DNA of 64,000 nt from Myxococcales bacterium (GTDB lineage Bacteria > Myxococcota_A > Polyangia > Polyangiales > Polyangiaceae), in NCBI GenBank assembly GCA_016720545.1, contig JADKKK010000003.1, positions 248,001 through 312,000 of the forward strand. The letters run 5' to 3'. Position 1 is the stretch's first letter. Every line of letters begins with the position of its first letter. The notes below the pieces were generated by a model. The model had not been told where the DNA came from. It saw only the letters and a list, made by a program, of their open reading frames with translations, and did no database searches. Of the stretch, positions 8,634 to 16,346 are shown in pieces. Made by a program: the position numbers and the translations under genes.

Positions 8634-9248
8634 TCAGTCGAGCTGCAGCTTGGGTTCGCCTTCAGGGTGGAGCGCGAGCACCCTCGTCGAGGGCGGGAGG
8701 TTCGGCTGGGCCGGGTCCTCACGCACCAGGACGACGTCGGTGGCCCGGACCCGGTCTACGCGCCAGTTGAGCTGGTAGTCGGCCCCGTTCGCGCCCCCGA
8801 CGTGCACGGTGTCGGGACGGCCGAGGAAGTCGCCGCGCTTCAGAACCCACCCCTTGCCGCCCGGATCGATGAGCATCGCGCGCGGGTAGTCTCCCCCGGT
8901 CACGATGGCAGCGAGCTTCAGCTCGTCGAGGCTGTACTGCCCCAGGAGCACCTTGCGCTGGTTCGCGGGCTTGGGACCCTTCCGGGTCTCGTCCAGCGTC
9001 GCGGCGAACGAGCGGAACGGATCGCGGTTCTGGTCAGCCTCGACGAAGTCGCCCTCGGAGTAGTCGACCTTCACGACCTGGCTGGGGGGGAGCGCGGCGG
9101 CGTCGAGCGCGGCGACGCCCGCGTCCGCCACGGTGGGTCCCGTATTGAGCACCGCGTCGAAGCGCTTGGGCTCCTTGCAGCCGGCTCCGACGACCAAGCT
9201 GAGGGCCGCGAGCCCCACGAGGGCGATCCCCTTGGAGAGGCGGCTCAT
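8634..9248 (-). CDS. pilP: Type IV pilus lipoprotein PilP
   Basis: A 204-residue inner-membrane lipoprotein that links the PilMNO platform to the PilQ secretin. A lipobox ends in VGAGC (Cys24). A disordered linker with NRDPFRSF, the PilP motif contacting PilO, precedes the beta-sandwich C-terminal domain (LGQYSLDELKLAAIVTGGD, then AMLIDPGGKGWVLKRGDFLG). The ATG (9246-9248) overlaps the TGA of pilO by four bases. The frame is open upstream inside pilO, but only this start gives a lipoprotein signal. Confidence 0.93.
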   Translation of the reverse strand: MSRLSKGIALVGLAALSLVVGAGCKEPKRFDAVLNTGPTVADAGVAALDAAALPPSQVVKVDYSEGDFVEADQNRDPFRSFAATLDETRKGPKPANQRKVLLGQYSLDELKLAAIVTGGDYPRAMLIDPGGKGWVLKRGDFLGRPDTVHVGGANGADYQLNWRVDRVRATDVVLVREDPAQPNLPPSTRVLALHPEGEPKLQLD

Positions 9249-9892
9249 TTCGGCGCCCCCGCCTGGCCAGGCGCGCCAGGCGCACCAGGCGCACCAGGCG
9301 CACCAGGCGTACCAGGTGCGGCGGCGGGCTTGATGAGATGGAACGTCGTCGCGAGGCACATGGCCTTCAGCACCACGTCTTCGCCCTCGACCTTGGGATC
9401 GCTCAGCTCGACGTTCTCGAGGTTGATGATGCGGTCCTGTTTGCCGATCTCGAACATGAACTTGCCGATCTGGTGGAACTTGCCCGACAGCTCGAGGCGC
9501 ATCGGGACCTTCGCGTAGAAGGTTGCGGGGACCTCTTCTTGGGGCTGCCACGCCTTCAGGTTGGTGCCGCTGATGTTCGAGACCTGTTGGATGGCCGACA
9601 GGAACGCCGCGGCCTCGGTCTCGGCAGGCAGGATCTTGTTGAGCTCACGCTGCTTCTGCTGGCGCATGGCGAGCTCTTCGCGGTCTTGGATGTAGCTGGC
9701 CTCCGCCTGGCGGAGGCTCACGATTTGGGCCTCGAGCTCCTTCGAGCGGCGGCCCTCCTGCTCGATCTTCGCGACGACGTCGGTGTGGAGCACCACGTAG
9801 TAACCGACGGCGACGAGCACGACGAGGAAGAGTCCGAAGCCTACCTTCGCGGGGAGCGAGAGCTTGGAGAGGCTGATCGACGCGGCGGCCAT
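9245..9892 (-). CDS. pilO: Type IV pilus inner-membrane protein PilO
   Basis: A 215-residue bitopic protein of the alignment subcomplex, partner of PilN and PilP. One transmembrane helix lies at about residues 17-36, a coiled coil at 38-85, and a ferredoxin-like periplasmic domain follows (VPMRLELSGKFHQIGKFMFE, then DRIINLENVELSD). The C-terminus is a collagen-like (GAP)n tail of about 20 residues, which is not a usual part of PilO. The ATG directly abuts the TAA of pilN, and its TGA overlaps pilP, so translation is coupled throughout. Confidence 0.93.
   Translation of the reverse strand: MAAASISLSKLSLPAKVGFGLFLVVLVAVGYYVVLHTDVVAKIEQEGRRSKELEAQIVSLRQAEASYIQDREELAMRQQKQRELNKILPAETEAAAFLSAIQQVSNISGTNLKAWQPQEEVPATFYAKVPMRLELSGKFHQIGKFMFEIGKQDRIINLENVELSDPKVEGEDVVLKAMCLATTFHLIKPAAAPGTPGAPGAPGAPGAPGQAGAPK
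9255..9326 (-). repeat. 9-bp tandem repeats coding the (GAP)n tail of PilO
   Basis: Plus-strand units of the type GCACCAGGC/GCGCCAGGC recur through this stretch, with point differences between copies. They encode the Gly-Ala-Pro tail of PilO. All units are in frame. Confidence 0.85.
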
Positions 9893-10603
9893 TTAGTACC
9901 TCACCATGGCGCTGAACTCGAACTTGACGAGCTCGAGCTTGGTCGTCGGGTCAATCTCCTTCGAAGCCGGGAGCAGCTTGACGTCGTAGAAGAAGTCGCT
10001 GAGGGCGAGGCGGCGCAAGAGCTCCGAGACGTCTTCGCCGTCGCGCGCGAGGCCGCCGACCTTCACCACGCGGTCCTTCTCCGCGTACGTGGTCAGCCAG
10101 AGGCGATGCGTGTCCCAGTTCGGGTTGGGCACGGCCAGCGGGTTGTCGCGCCGCAGCTGCTCGAGCTTGTCGCGATCGACGGTCGGCCCGCGGCCGGGGC
10201 TCAGGATCTTGGAGAGCTCGAGGAGCGTAGCGGTGGGGCCCGTGCGCGCCGCCTGGAGCTTCGCGATCGCGTTCTCGCGTTCGCGTAGCTCGGTAAGCTG
10301 CGCCTTGAGCTGCTCGTGCTGAGAGATGTTCGCCTGGATGGAGGTGATCGTCGCCGTGTGGGCGAGGTTTCTGTCCTTCGCCTTGGTGAGCTGATCGCCC
10401 TTGGTCTTGTAGACCACGAGGAGAATGAGCACCTCGAGGACCACGACCCCCAAGAGAACACCGAGCCACGCTTGGCTGCCCTCGCTGTCGCTCGAGGACG
10501 ACGAGCCGCCGCCGCCGCTGGTCATGCTGGTGAAGCGCGACAGGAACGACAGATCGGTCCGCCGAGACTGCTTCTTGTTCGGCAGGAGGTTGACGCGAAT
10601 CAT
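9893..10603 (-). CDS. pilN: Type IV pilus inner-membrane protein PilN
   Basis: A 236-residue bitopic protein. The N-terminus MIRVNLLPNKK is the conserved PilN segment that docks into PilM. A Gly/Ser/Asp-rich stretch (residues about 30-43) precedes one transmembrane helix (about 46-67), a coiled coil and a periplasmic ferredoxin-like domain (HRLWLTTYAEKDRVVKVGGL, then LLRRLALSDFFYDVKLLP). The ATG overlaps the TGA of pilM (ATGA). The low-complexity insert between the PilM-binding tip and the membrane helix is longer than I would expect. Confidence 0.94.
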   Translation of the reverse strand: MIRVNLLPNKKQSRRTDLSFLSRFTSMTSGGGGSSSSSDSEGSQAWLGVLLGVVVLEVLILLVVYKTKGDQLTKAKDRNLAHTATITSIQANISQHEQLKAQLTELRERENAIAKLQAARTGPTATLLELSKILSPGRGPTVDRDKLEQLRRDNPLAVPNPNWDTHRLWLTTYAEKDRVVKVGGLARDGEDVSELLRRLALSDFFYDVKLLPASKEIDPTTKLELVKFEFSAMVRY

Positions 10604-11655
10604 ACCCTTCGCTCCTTGTCGCAGCGCAGCGCGAGGCCGAGGGCGACGACCATCTGCGCAGAGCGCGATCGCATCTCGGCTTCGTTGACGAATTTCGTGT
10701 CGACCGCCAGCCCACTGAGCGGGTCGAACACCTGGACGGGCACCCGCGCGCGCCTCTCGATCGCCTTGCAGAGCGGCGCGAGATAGGCGGTCCCCCCGGA
10801 GATGCAGATCTTGGTGATCTCGGCCTCACCGCTGGTGGCCAGGTAGAAGTCGAGCGAGCGCTGGATCTCGCCGGCGAGACCGTCGCACGCGGACTGGATC
10901 ACCTCATGCACCTCTTGCGGCACGATCTGCGTCGGCCCGCCACCGCACTTGTAGGCCTCAGCCTGCTCGAACGGGACGTTGCACTGCTTCTGGATCTCTT
11001 CTGTGATCGACGAGCCCGCGTTCGCGATCTCGCGCGTGAACGCCGAGATGCCACCCGAGATGATGTTGAGCGACGAGACGGCGGCCCCCACGTTGAGCAG
11101 CGCGACGGTGCCCGCCTCGGGCAGCCCCTGCTGCTGCTCGAAGATGTTCTGGACGGTGAACGCGTTGATGTCGACGACGATGGGCCGGAGGTTGGCCTCG
11201 CGTAGGATCGACGCGAAATCGTTGATTTCGTCCTTCTTGGCGGCGACCAGGACGAGGTCCATCTGGCCGGCCTCGGGGCGCTTGCGGAGCACCTCGTAGT
11301 CGATCGACATGACCTTGATGTCGAACGGGATGTGCTGCTCGGCCTCCCATCCGATCTGCTCGTCGAGCTCCGCCGCCGTCATCATCGGGACGGTGATCTT
11401 GCGGACGATGACCGACTGGCCGTAGACGCCGATCGCCACGTCTTTCTGAGAGATCTTCTGCTCTTCGAAGATCTTGAGGAGGCTGTCGACGATGACGCCC
11501 GAGCTCATGACGTGGCCATCCACGATGGTCTGCGGAGGCAGTGGCGCGTAGCCCGCGCGGATGACCTGGAACTTCTTCCGCGACTCCTTGAGCTGGACGA
11601 CTTTGATGGAGCTCGCCCCGATGTCGACGCCGACCAGGTTCTTGCCCTCACCCAT
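10600..11655 (-). CDS. pilM: Type IV pilus actin-like ATPase PilM
   Basis: A 351-residue cytoplasmic FtsA-like protein that binds PilN and forms a ring under the pilus machine. The phosphate-1 loop GVDIGASSIKVVQLKE is at the N-terminus, the 1C/SHS2 segment contains EEQKISQKDVAIGVYGQ, and the second phosphate loop region reads ALLNVGAAVSSLNII. The adenosine motif is ICISGGTAYLAPL. The frame is open to 12978, but the ATG at 11655 starts right before the first strand as in all PilM proteins. It is the first gene of the pilMNOPQ operon. Confidence 0.95.
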   Translation of the reverse strand: MGEGKNLVGVDIGASSIKVVQLKESRKKFQVIRAGYAPLPPQTIVDGHVMSSGVIVDSLLKIFEEQKISQKDVAIGVYGQSVIVRKITVPMMTAAELDEQIGWEAEQHIPFDIKVMSIDYEVLRKRPEAGQMDLVLVAAKKDEINDFASILREANLRPIVVDINAFTVQNIFEQQQGLPEAGTVALLNVGAAVSSLNIISGGISAFTREIANAGSSITEEIQKQCNVPFEQAEAYKCGGGPTQIVPQEVHEVIQSACDGLAGEIQRSLDFYLATSGEAEITKICISGGTAYLAPLCKAIERRARVPVQVFDPLSGLAVDTKFVNEAEMRSRSAQMVVALGLALRCDKERRV

Positions 11656-11743
11656 AGATACTTCCTTACTTCGCGCTCGAAGGTGGCTCGCGGACCGAGC
11701 CGGCCGTGGTCCTACCCCGGCGGCGGGGAGGGAGACCATGAGA

Positions 11744-11772
11744 ATCCTTTCATTGTGGCGGCACAACGTCAA
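11744..11772 (-). promoter_or_regulatory. Candidate sigma-70-type promoter of pilMNOPQ
   Basis: On the minus strand TTGACG (11767-11772) is followed after 17 bases by AAGGAT (11744-11749). The -35 matches consensus at five of six positions and the -10 at three. It lies about 90 bases before the pilM ATG in the divergent gap with the LysM gene. This is motif evidence only. Confidence 0.35.
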
Positions 11773-11865
11773 AAAATGCGCCGGCACCCACACATTTTGG
11801 CGGGTTTCGCGGTCCGGTGCCCCGGAGCGGTGGCCTTCGGCGCGAGATGCGCTAAGCAGGGCCGG

Positions 11866-13035
11866 ATGGGGCCCCTCTCTCTCGCTCGCTCTCGCTCGCT
11901 CGTCGCCGCGCTCCTCGTCGTCGGCGCCACCTTGGCGCCAGGCTCCGCCGCAGCCGACGTGACGCACGTCATCGGGAAGGGTCACACGCTCAACACCATC
12001 GCCGGGCGGTACCACGTGACGGCGAGGGCCATCCTCGCCGCGAACCCGAACCTGAACCCCAAGCGCCTCCGCGTAGGCGACAGCATCACCATCCCCGGCG
12101 TCGCGCCCAAGGCCGAGAAGGGCAAGCCCAGCACGGCCGACAAGGGCGCGAAGCCCGCGAAGCCCGCGGCGGAGGCGAAGCCCAAGGAAGCGGAGAAGGC
12201 CGCGAAGGTCGGCGACAAGAAGGGTGCGGAGCGCGAGGCCGCGCAGGCGAAGGCGGCTCCCCCAGGCCCCGCGGTCAAGGGCGCGGGCGCGGCCCCGACC
12301 GCGTTCGCGGGCAAGCCCAAGCACCCGAACGTGGTGCAGTTCGTAAGGTTTGGCACGAGCGAGGAGGCCACCGTTCGGGTCAGCGCCGGTGGCCGCGTCC
12401 CGCCGGCGGCGCTCGCGAAGGTGAAGCAGATCATGCACTCGTCGGGCGGGGCGACCCATGCCCCCGACCCGCGCCTCGTGGCCTTGCTCGGCATCGTGTC
12501 GAACCACTTTGGTGGCCGCAAGCTCGAGGTGGTGAGCGGCTTCCGGCCGTTCTCGCCCAAGCAGTACACGCCGCACTCCAACCACAACCACGGCAAGGCG
12601 ATGGACTTCCGCGTGCAAGGGGTGCCGAACACCGCCGTGCGAGACTTCTGCCGCACGCTGCACAACGTGGGCGTGGGTTACTACCCGAACAGCGTGTTCG
12701 TGCACCTCGACGTGCGCGCGGCGCCGGCGTTCTGGATCGACTACTCGCGGCCCGGTGAGGCGCCGCGGTACCACGCGCCGAACACCGACGCCGACGAGGG
12801 GACCAGCGACGTCCACGCCGAGCTGCCCGCGGGCATGGGCGCGGCCGCCCCAGAGCCTGGCGCCGAGGGGACGACGCCGGCCGCCCCGGGTGCCGCCTCT
12901 CCGAGCGCGGGCACCGCGGGCACCGTGGCCCCGCCGGCCGTCACCGCTCCCGGGGCGCCCGCGAAGCAGCCCGATCACCCCGCGCCCAAGGGTCCGGCGC
13001 TCCCCGCGCCGTCGCCCGGCGCGCCCACGCCCTGA
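11866..13035 (+). CDS. Exported LysM-DUF882 (peptidase M15-like) protein
   Basis: A 389-residue protein with a Sec signal (LARSRSLVAALLVVGATLAP, cleavage about residue 31). A LysM peptidoglycan-binding domain follows (HVIGKGHTLNTIAGRYHVTA to VGDSITIPG, about 34-80), then a Lys/Ala-rich linker. The DUF882/YcbK-type domain spans about 165-300, with the metal-ligand pattern SNHNHGKAMDFR and VHLDVR, related to D-Ala-D-Ala carboxypeptidases. A Pro/Ala-rich tail of about 90 residues ends it. The ATG at 11866 starts the signal peptide; the open frame runs upstream without one. It is divergent from pilM. Substrate probably murein; activity unproven. Confidence 0.87.
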   Translation: MGPLSLARSRSLVAALLVVGATLAPGSAAADVTHVIGKGHTLNTIAGRYHVTARAILAANPNLNPKRLRVGDSITIPGVAPKAEKGKPSTADKGAKPAKPAAEAKPKEAEKAAKVGDKKGAEREAAQAKAAPPGPAVKGAGAAPTAFAGKPKHPNVVQFVRFGTSEEATVRVSAGGRVPPAALAKVKQIMHSSGGATHAPDPRLVALLGIVSNHFGGRKLEVVSGFRPFSPKQYTPHSNHNHGKAMDFRVQGVPNTAVRDFCRTLHNVGVGYYPNSVFVHLDVRAAPAFWIDYSRPGEAPRYHAPNTDADEGTSDVHAELPAGMGAAAPEPGAEGTTPAAPGAASPSAGTAGTVAPPAVTAPGAPAKQPDHPAPKGPALPAPSPGAPTP

Positions 13036-13065
13036 TCCGCGCCACCCGACGCGAGCTCGTGCCTG

Positions 13066-13112
13066 ACCTCGCCTGGCCTGGCCTGGCCTGGCCTCGCCTG
13101 GCCTCGCCTGGC
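13066..13112. repeat. Short GCCTG-type tandem repeat between convergent genes
   Basis: The stretch consists of GGCCTG/GCCTC pentamer-like units repeated about nine times. It lies in the 117-base gap between the stop codons of two convergent genes. I see no perfect hairpin with a T-run. Confidence 0.7.
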
Positions 13113-13152
13113 CGCGCGGCTCTCGCGCGGGACTGGCGGTGTGCGCTCGACG

Positions 13153-15801
13153 CTACCTCTTGGTGGGCGGCGGTACGGGGCTCGTGGGCAAGAACCGGAA
13201 GCCCCGCGGGGCCAGCGGCTTGGCGACCGCGTAGAGCGTGGTCGCGTCGTAGCTCGCGTGGGGCGGCGCAGACGTGCCGCTCCGGTGCCAGGACACGGGC
13301 TCGGCCACGCCCCGCTCGAGCTGCACCACCCGCTCACAGCCGAGCGCGACGAGCGCCTCCACCGGCCCTCGGCCGGCGGCGGACGCGCGTGCAATATACA
13401 CATTGCCGCTGGCGATCCCGAGCGCTGCGCGCGCGGGGCGATCACCGACGGCGCGCCCCTCGTCGGCGAGGAGGGGGAGCTCGGCGTAGTCGTGGTGAGC
13501 GAGGTCGGCGGGGAGCTCGCGGGCGAGCTGGATGGCGAGCGCGCCGTCTTCGCGCGCGACCAGGAGGGCGCGTCCTTCCCCGCTCGCGGCGGCGGTAGGC
13601 GCCGCGGCGTGCGGCGAGTGCACGACGCGGCCGTCGGTCGCGAGCCCCCACGGCCGCTTCTCCGGCGACGTGCCCAGCGTGAGCGCGAAGAGGGCGCGCT
13701 TCGCGTCGGCCTCCCCGAGCTCGTGGAGCGCCTCGCCCGAGGCGCCCGAGGGCTCTCGTTTTCCGCCGCGAATTCGATAGGTTGCGCGACCGGAAGACAC
13801 GAGCGAGACCTCGACCCCGAGGGCGGTGCGCGTGGACCAGACCCCCGGGTGCCACGCGGGGGCGGGCTGCGTGCCCGCCTCGGGCGCCCACGGGCGCGCG
13901 CCCTCGAGCGGGGGCGGCGTGGGGTCGCTCACCATCATGTAGAAGAAGTCCTTCGGGGAGAACTCGATGAAGCGGTCGGGTGAGATCTCCATCTGGTTCG
14001 TGAGCAGCTCGGTCTTGTAGGCCTTGCCCTTGATCTCGGTGATGTTGGTGAACACGAGCCCGGTGTGGTGCGGGTTCATGTCGAGGTGCATGCCGTAGAC
14101 GCAGCCGGCCATCTTCATGGCCTTGCCGAGGGTGTTCGCGGAGACGTCGTCGCCCCACGCGTAGAGCATGTGCCCGGCGGGCGTGACGCAGATGCCCGAG
14201 CGCTCGGTCTGCATGCTGGTGCCGGGGAGCGTGAACCCCCACAGCGAGCGACCGGTAGGGTTCACCTTGTCGCCGTCGAGGAGCGGGTCGAGGTTCTGGC
14301 GGAAGGAGAGGATGTCCCCGTCGTCGATCCCGGCGAGCCCCGAGACCTTGGTCGTGTTGCCCCAAGAGCCCATCCCCACGCGGCCGTCCTTCAGGAGGAC
14401 GACGGCGGCCGCACCCGGCTGGGGCGGCAGCAGCACGCGCCGACGGACCATCATGCCGTAGCTGCCGTGCTCGGTCTTGAAGCCGCCGTTGAACGCGGCG
14501 GCGACGCGCCCGAACACCGCCTTCTCGCGCGGAATGCGGCCCGCGCCCGGTGGACCGACGGCCGGCTTGGGGTCCTCCATGCCGCCCTCCATGCCGAGGT
14601 CGAGTTGGCGCATGTCCATCGCGACGAGGAGCACCTTCGCGTAGGGGCGCTCCTCGTCCGAGCGGACGAACGTGCGGTAGAACATGCTCGGCGCCGTGGC
14701 CTGGCCGGGCACCCCCGGAAAGCTGGGGAAGCGCTTCAGCCAGGCCTGCGTGGGGACCACCCAGGCGCCCTCGCCCTCCTGCGGGTTCTTCCAGATCGAC
14801 GGGATGTCCGCGGGAGGAAAGCCCGCGCCTCCCTCCCCCGCTTCGGCGGCATCGAGGAGCTTCGGAGGGGGCGGCGCGGCCTTCGCGAGCTCGCTGCCCT
14901 CGGCGCCACCGCCGACCTTGAACGACAAGCGGCGGGCCTGATCACGCGCGTAGAACGCGCGCTCCTCGAGCCACGCGATGGGCGCAGGCCCGATCTCGGG
15001 CATCGCGCGGACGGTGTCGACCGCCCAGAAGATGGGGCGCTTCGGGAGGTGCTGGACGGCCTGCGCGTGGACGCCCTCGGCCTCGGGGACGACCTCGCGC
15101 GTGGCGCCGTCGAGGCGCGCGCTGCGGGCGCTCGCGCCGTCGGCGAGGGACACCCGGAGCCCTCCCTCGTCGAGCGCGAGCCCGAGACGCGGAGTGGGCA
15201 ACTCGAGGGTCAGATCGACGCGACCGATGCCTGCGAAAGAGCCGGTCTGCTGGTAGTTCGTGACCGCCGACATGACGCGGTCAGCGGCGTGCGTGGCGAG
15301 GTTCTGTGGGCCTTCGCCGGCGAGGTCGAGGTAGCTGACGCTCTGCTCCTGGCCAAACGCGTACGTGGCGTAGGCCGCCTTGTCTCCGAGGAGGACGAGC
15401 GCGTGGTCGTCGCCGAGGTCCGTGGCGGTGAGGTTCCTCGCGTCCACCACCTCGAGCACGCGCCCCTCGGGAGTGACGCGAACGCGCGCGCGAAAGAGGT
15501 CGCGCGGAGCGTCCTTGGCGGCACCGGCGAGGAACAGCACGCGGCGCCCGAACAGCGCGTCGAGCGCGGCGCCGCGGCTCGCCTCCCAGCGGTAGTCTCC
15601 GCTCCCGACGACCCGACCCGTCGCGCGGCCGAGGAGCAGCGCGACGCCCGCAGAGGAGGCCTCGACGGGCGAGGGGCGGGCCAGGGCCACGACGACGCCG
15701 AGCGCCGAGAACGCCGCGAGGGCGGCGCGGCGGCTAGCGAGGGCGGCGGTCGGCGAGGCGGGCGGAGCGGTCACGGCGTGCCTACATTGGACACGTTGCA
15801 T
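13153..15801 (-). CDS. Exported protein, phosphodiester-glycosidase (NAGPA-like) domain candidate
   Basis: An 882-residue protein of uncertain function. A hydrophobic stretch at about 28-42 is a signal peptide or anchor. The middle (about 400-620) resembles the NAGPA/DUF2233 phosphodiester glycosidase fold: AAAFNGGFKTEHGSYGMMV, then VVLLKDGRVGMGSWG and, later, CVYGMHLDMNPHHTGL, which mirror the 'A-iNGgf', 'dG' and 'LDGG' elements of that family. Here the usual DGG is replaced by DMN. The flanking 400-residue N-terminal and 250-residue C-terminal parts are not recognised. The start may be ATG 15801 or GTG 15774. The gene is convergent with the LysM protein; the 74-bp repeat array lies just upstream. 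Confidence 0.55.
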   Translation of the reverse strand: MQRVQCRHAVTAPPASPTAALASRRAALAAFSALGVVVALARPSPVEASSAGVALLLGRATGRVVGSGDYRWEASRGAALDALFGRRVLFLAGAAKDAPRDLFRARVRVTPEGRVLEVVDARNLTATDLGDDHALVLLGDKAAYATYAFGQEQSVSYLDLAGEGPQNLATHAADRVMSAVTNYQQTGSFAGIGRVDLTLELPTPRLGLALDEGGLRVSLADGASARSARLDGATREVVPEAEGVHAQAVQHLPKRPIFWAVDTVRAMPEIGPAPIAWLEERAFYARDQARRLSFKVGGGAEGSELAKAAPPPPKLLDAAEAGEGGAGFPPADIPSIWKNPQEGEGAWVVPTQAWLKRFPSFPGVPGQATAPSMFYRTFVRSDEERPYAKVLLVAMDMRQLDLGMEGGMEDPKPAVGPPGAGRIPREKAVFGRVAAAFNGGFKTEHGSYGMMVRRRVLLPPQPGAAAVVLLKDGRVGMGSWGNTTKVSGLAGIDDGDILSFRQNLDPLLDGDKVNPTGRSLWGFTLPGTSMQTERSGICVTPAGHMLYAWGDDVSANTLGKAMKMAGCVYGMHLDMNPHHTGLVFTNITEIKGKAYKTELLTNQMEISPDRFIEFSPKDFFYMMVSDPTPPPLEGARPWAPEAGTQPAPAWHPGVWSTRTALGVEVSLVSSGRATYRIRGGKREPSGASGEALHELGEADAKRALFALTLGTSPEKRPWGLATDGRVVHSPHAAAPTAAASGEGRALLVAREDGALAIQLARELPADLAHHDYAELPLLADEGRAVGDRPARAALGIASGNVYIARASAAGRGPVEALVALGCERVVQLERGVAEPVSWHRSGTSAPPHASYDATTLYAVAKPLAPRGFRFLPTSPVPPPTKR

Positions 15802-15812
15802 GGCTCGTCAAG

Positions 15813-16249
15813 TTCATCGCGACACCTCGCCTTCGGCTCGGGGTCGCCATCGACCTTCGTTCGCCCCTTCGGGGCTCACTTCGAGGTTCATCGCGACACC
15901 TCGCCTTCGGCTCGGGGTCGCCATCGACCTTCGTTCGCCCCTTCGGGGCTCACTTCGAGGTTCAGCGCGACACCTCGCCTTCGGCTCGGGGTCGCCATCG
16001 ACCTTCGTTCGCCCCTTCGGGGCTCACTTCGAGGTTCATCGCGTCACCTCTCCTTCCGCTCGGGGTCGCCATCGACCTTCGTTCGCCCCTTCGGGGCTCA
16101 CTTCGAGGTTCATTGCGACACCTCTCCTTCGGCTCGGGGTCGCCATCGACCTTCGTTCGCCCCTTCGGGGCTCACTTCGAGGTTCATCGCGTCACCTCTC
16201 CTTCCGCTCGGGGTCGCCATCGACCTTCGTTCGCCCCTTCGGGGCTCAC
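15813..16249. repeat. Six tandem copies of a 74-bp intergenic repeat
   Basis: Units begin at 15813, 15887, 15961, 16035, 16109 and 16183; the last is cut at 67 bases. The first bases (TTCATCGCGACACCTCGCC) vary slightly, while the remaining 50 are nearly invariant and contain GCCCC-TTC-GGGGC, a 5-bp hairpin. Copies 4 and 6 share the same variants, pointing to a 148-bp higher-order duplication. All three plus frames are open through it, but 74 is not a multiple of three and no start site fits, so I treat it as non-coding. It fills the gap between the divergent glycosidase-like and FIST genes; bases 16250-16346 hold only the leader of the FIST gene. Confidence 0.95.
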
Positions 16250-16346
16250 GTGCCGGTTCTGCGGCCGCGCGCTCAGCCGTAACCAAACGGAGACGCAGCA
16301 GCGCTTGCCTCGGGCGCCGGTCCTTGCTCTCTTGCCAGCGGGGGAC

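Noticed and set aside
4207..8778. A 1523-codon open frame on the plus strand opposite the M1 aminopeptidase and pilQ.
   Set aside because: It is Arg/Ala/Glu-rich with no recognisable domain and lies antisense to two clear genes; it is a GC-rich shadow frame.
11332..11865. An N-terminal extension of the LysM protein.
   Set aside because: It overlaps pilM antisense and its pilM promoter region, and the signal peptide starts at 11866.
15813..16249. The 74-bp repeats considered as a CRISPR array or a coding repeat protein.
   Set aside because: There are no unique spacers and no cas genes; the unit is not a multiple of three and the reading frame changes each copy, with no plausible start.
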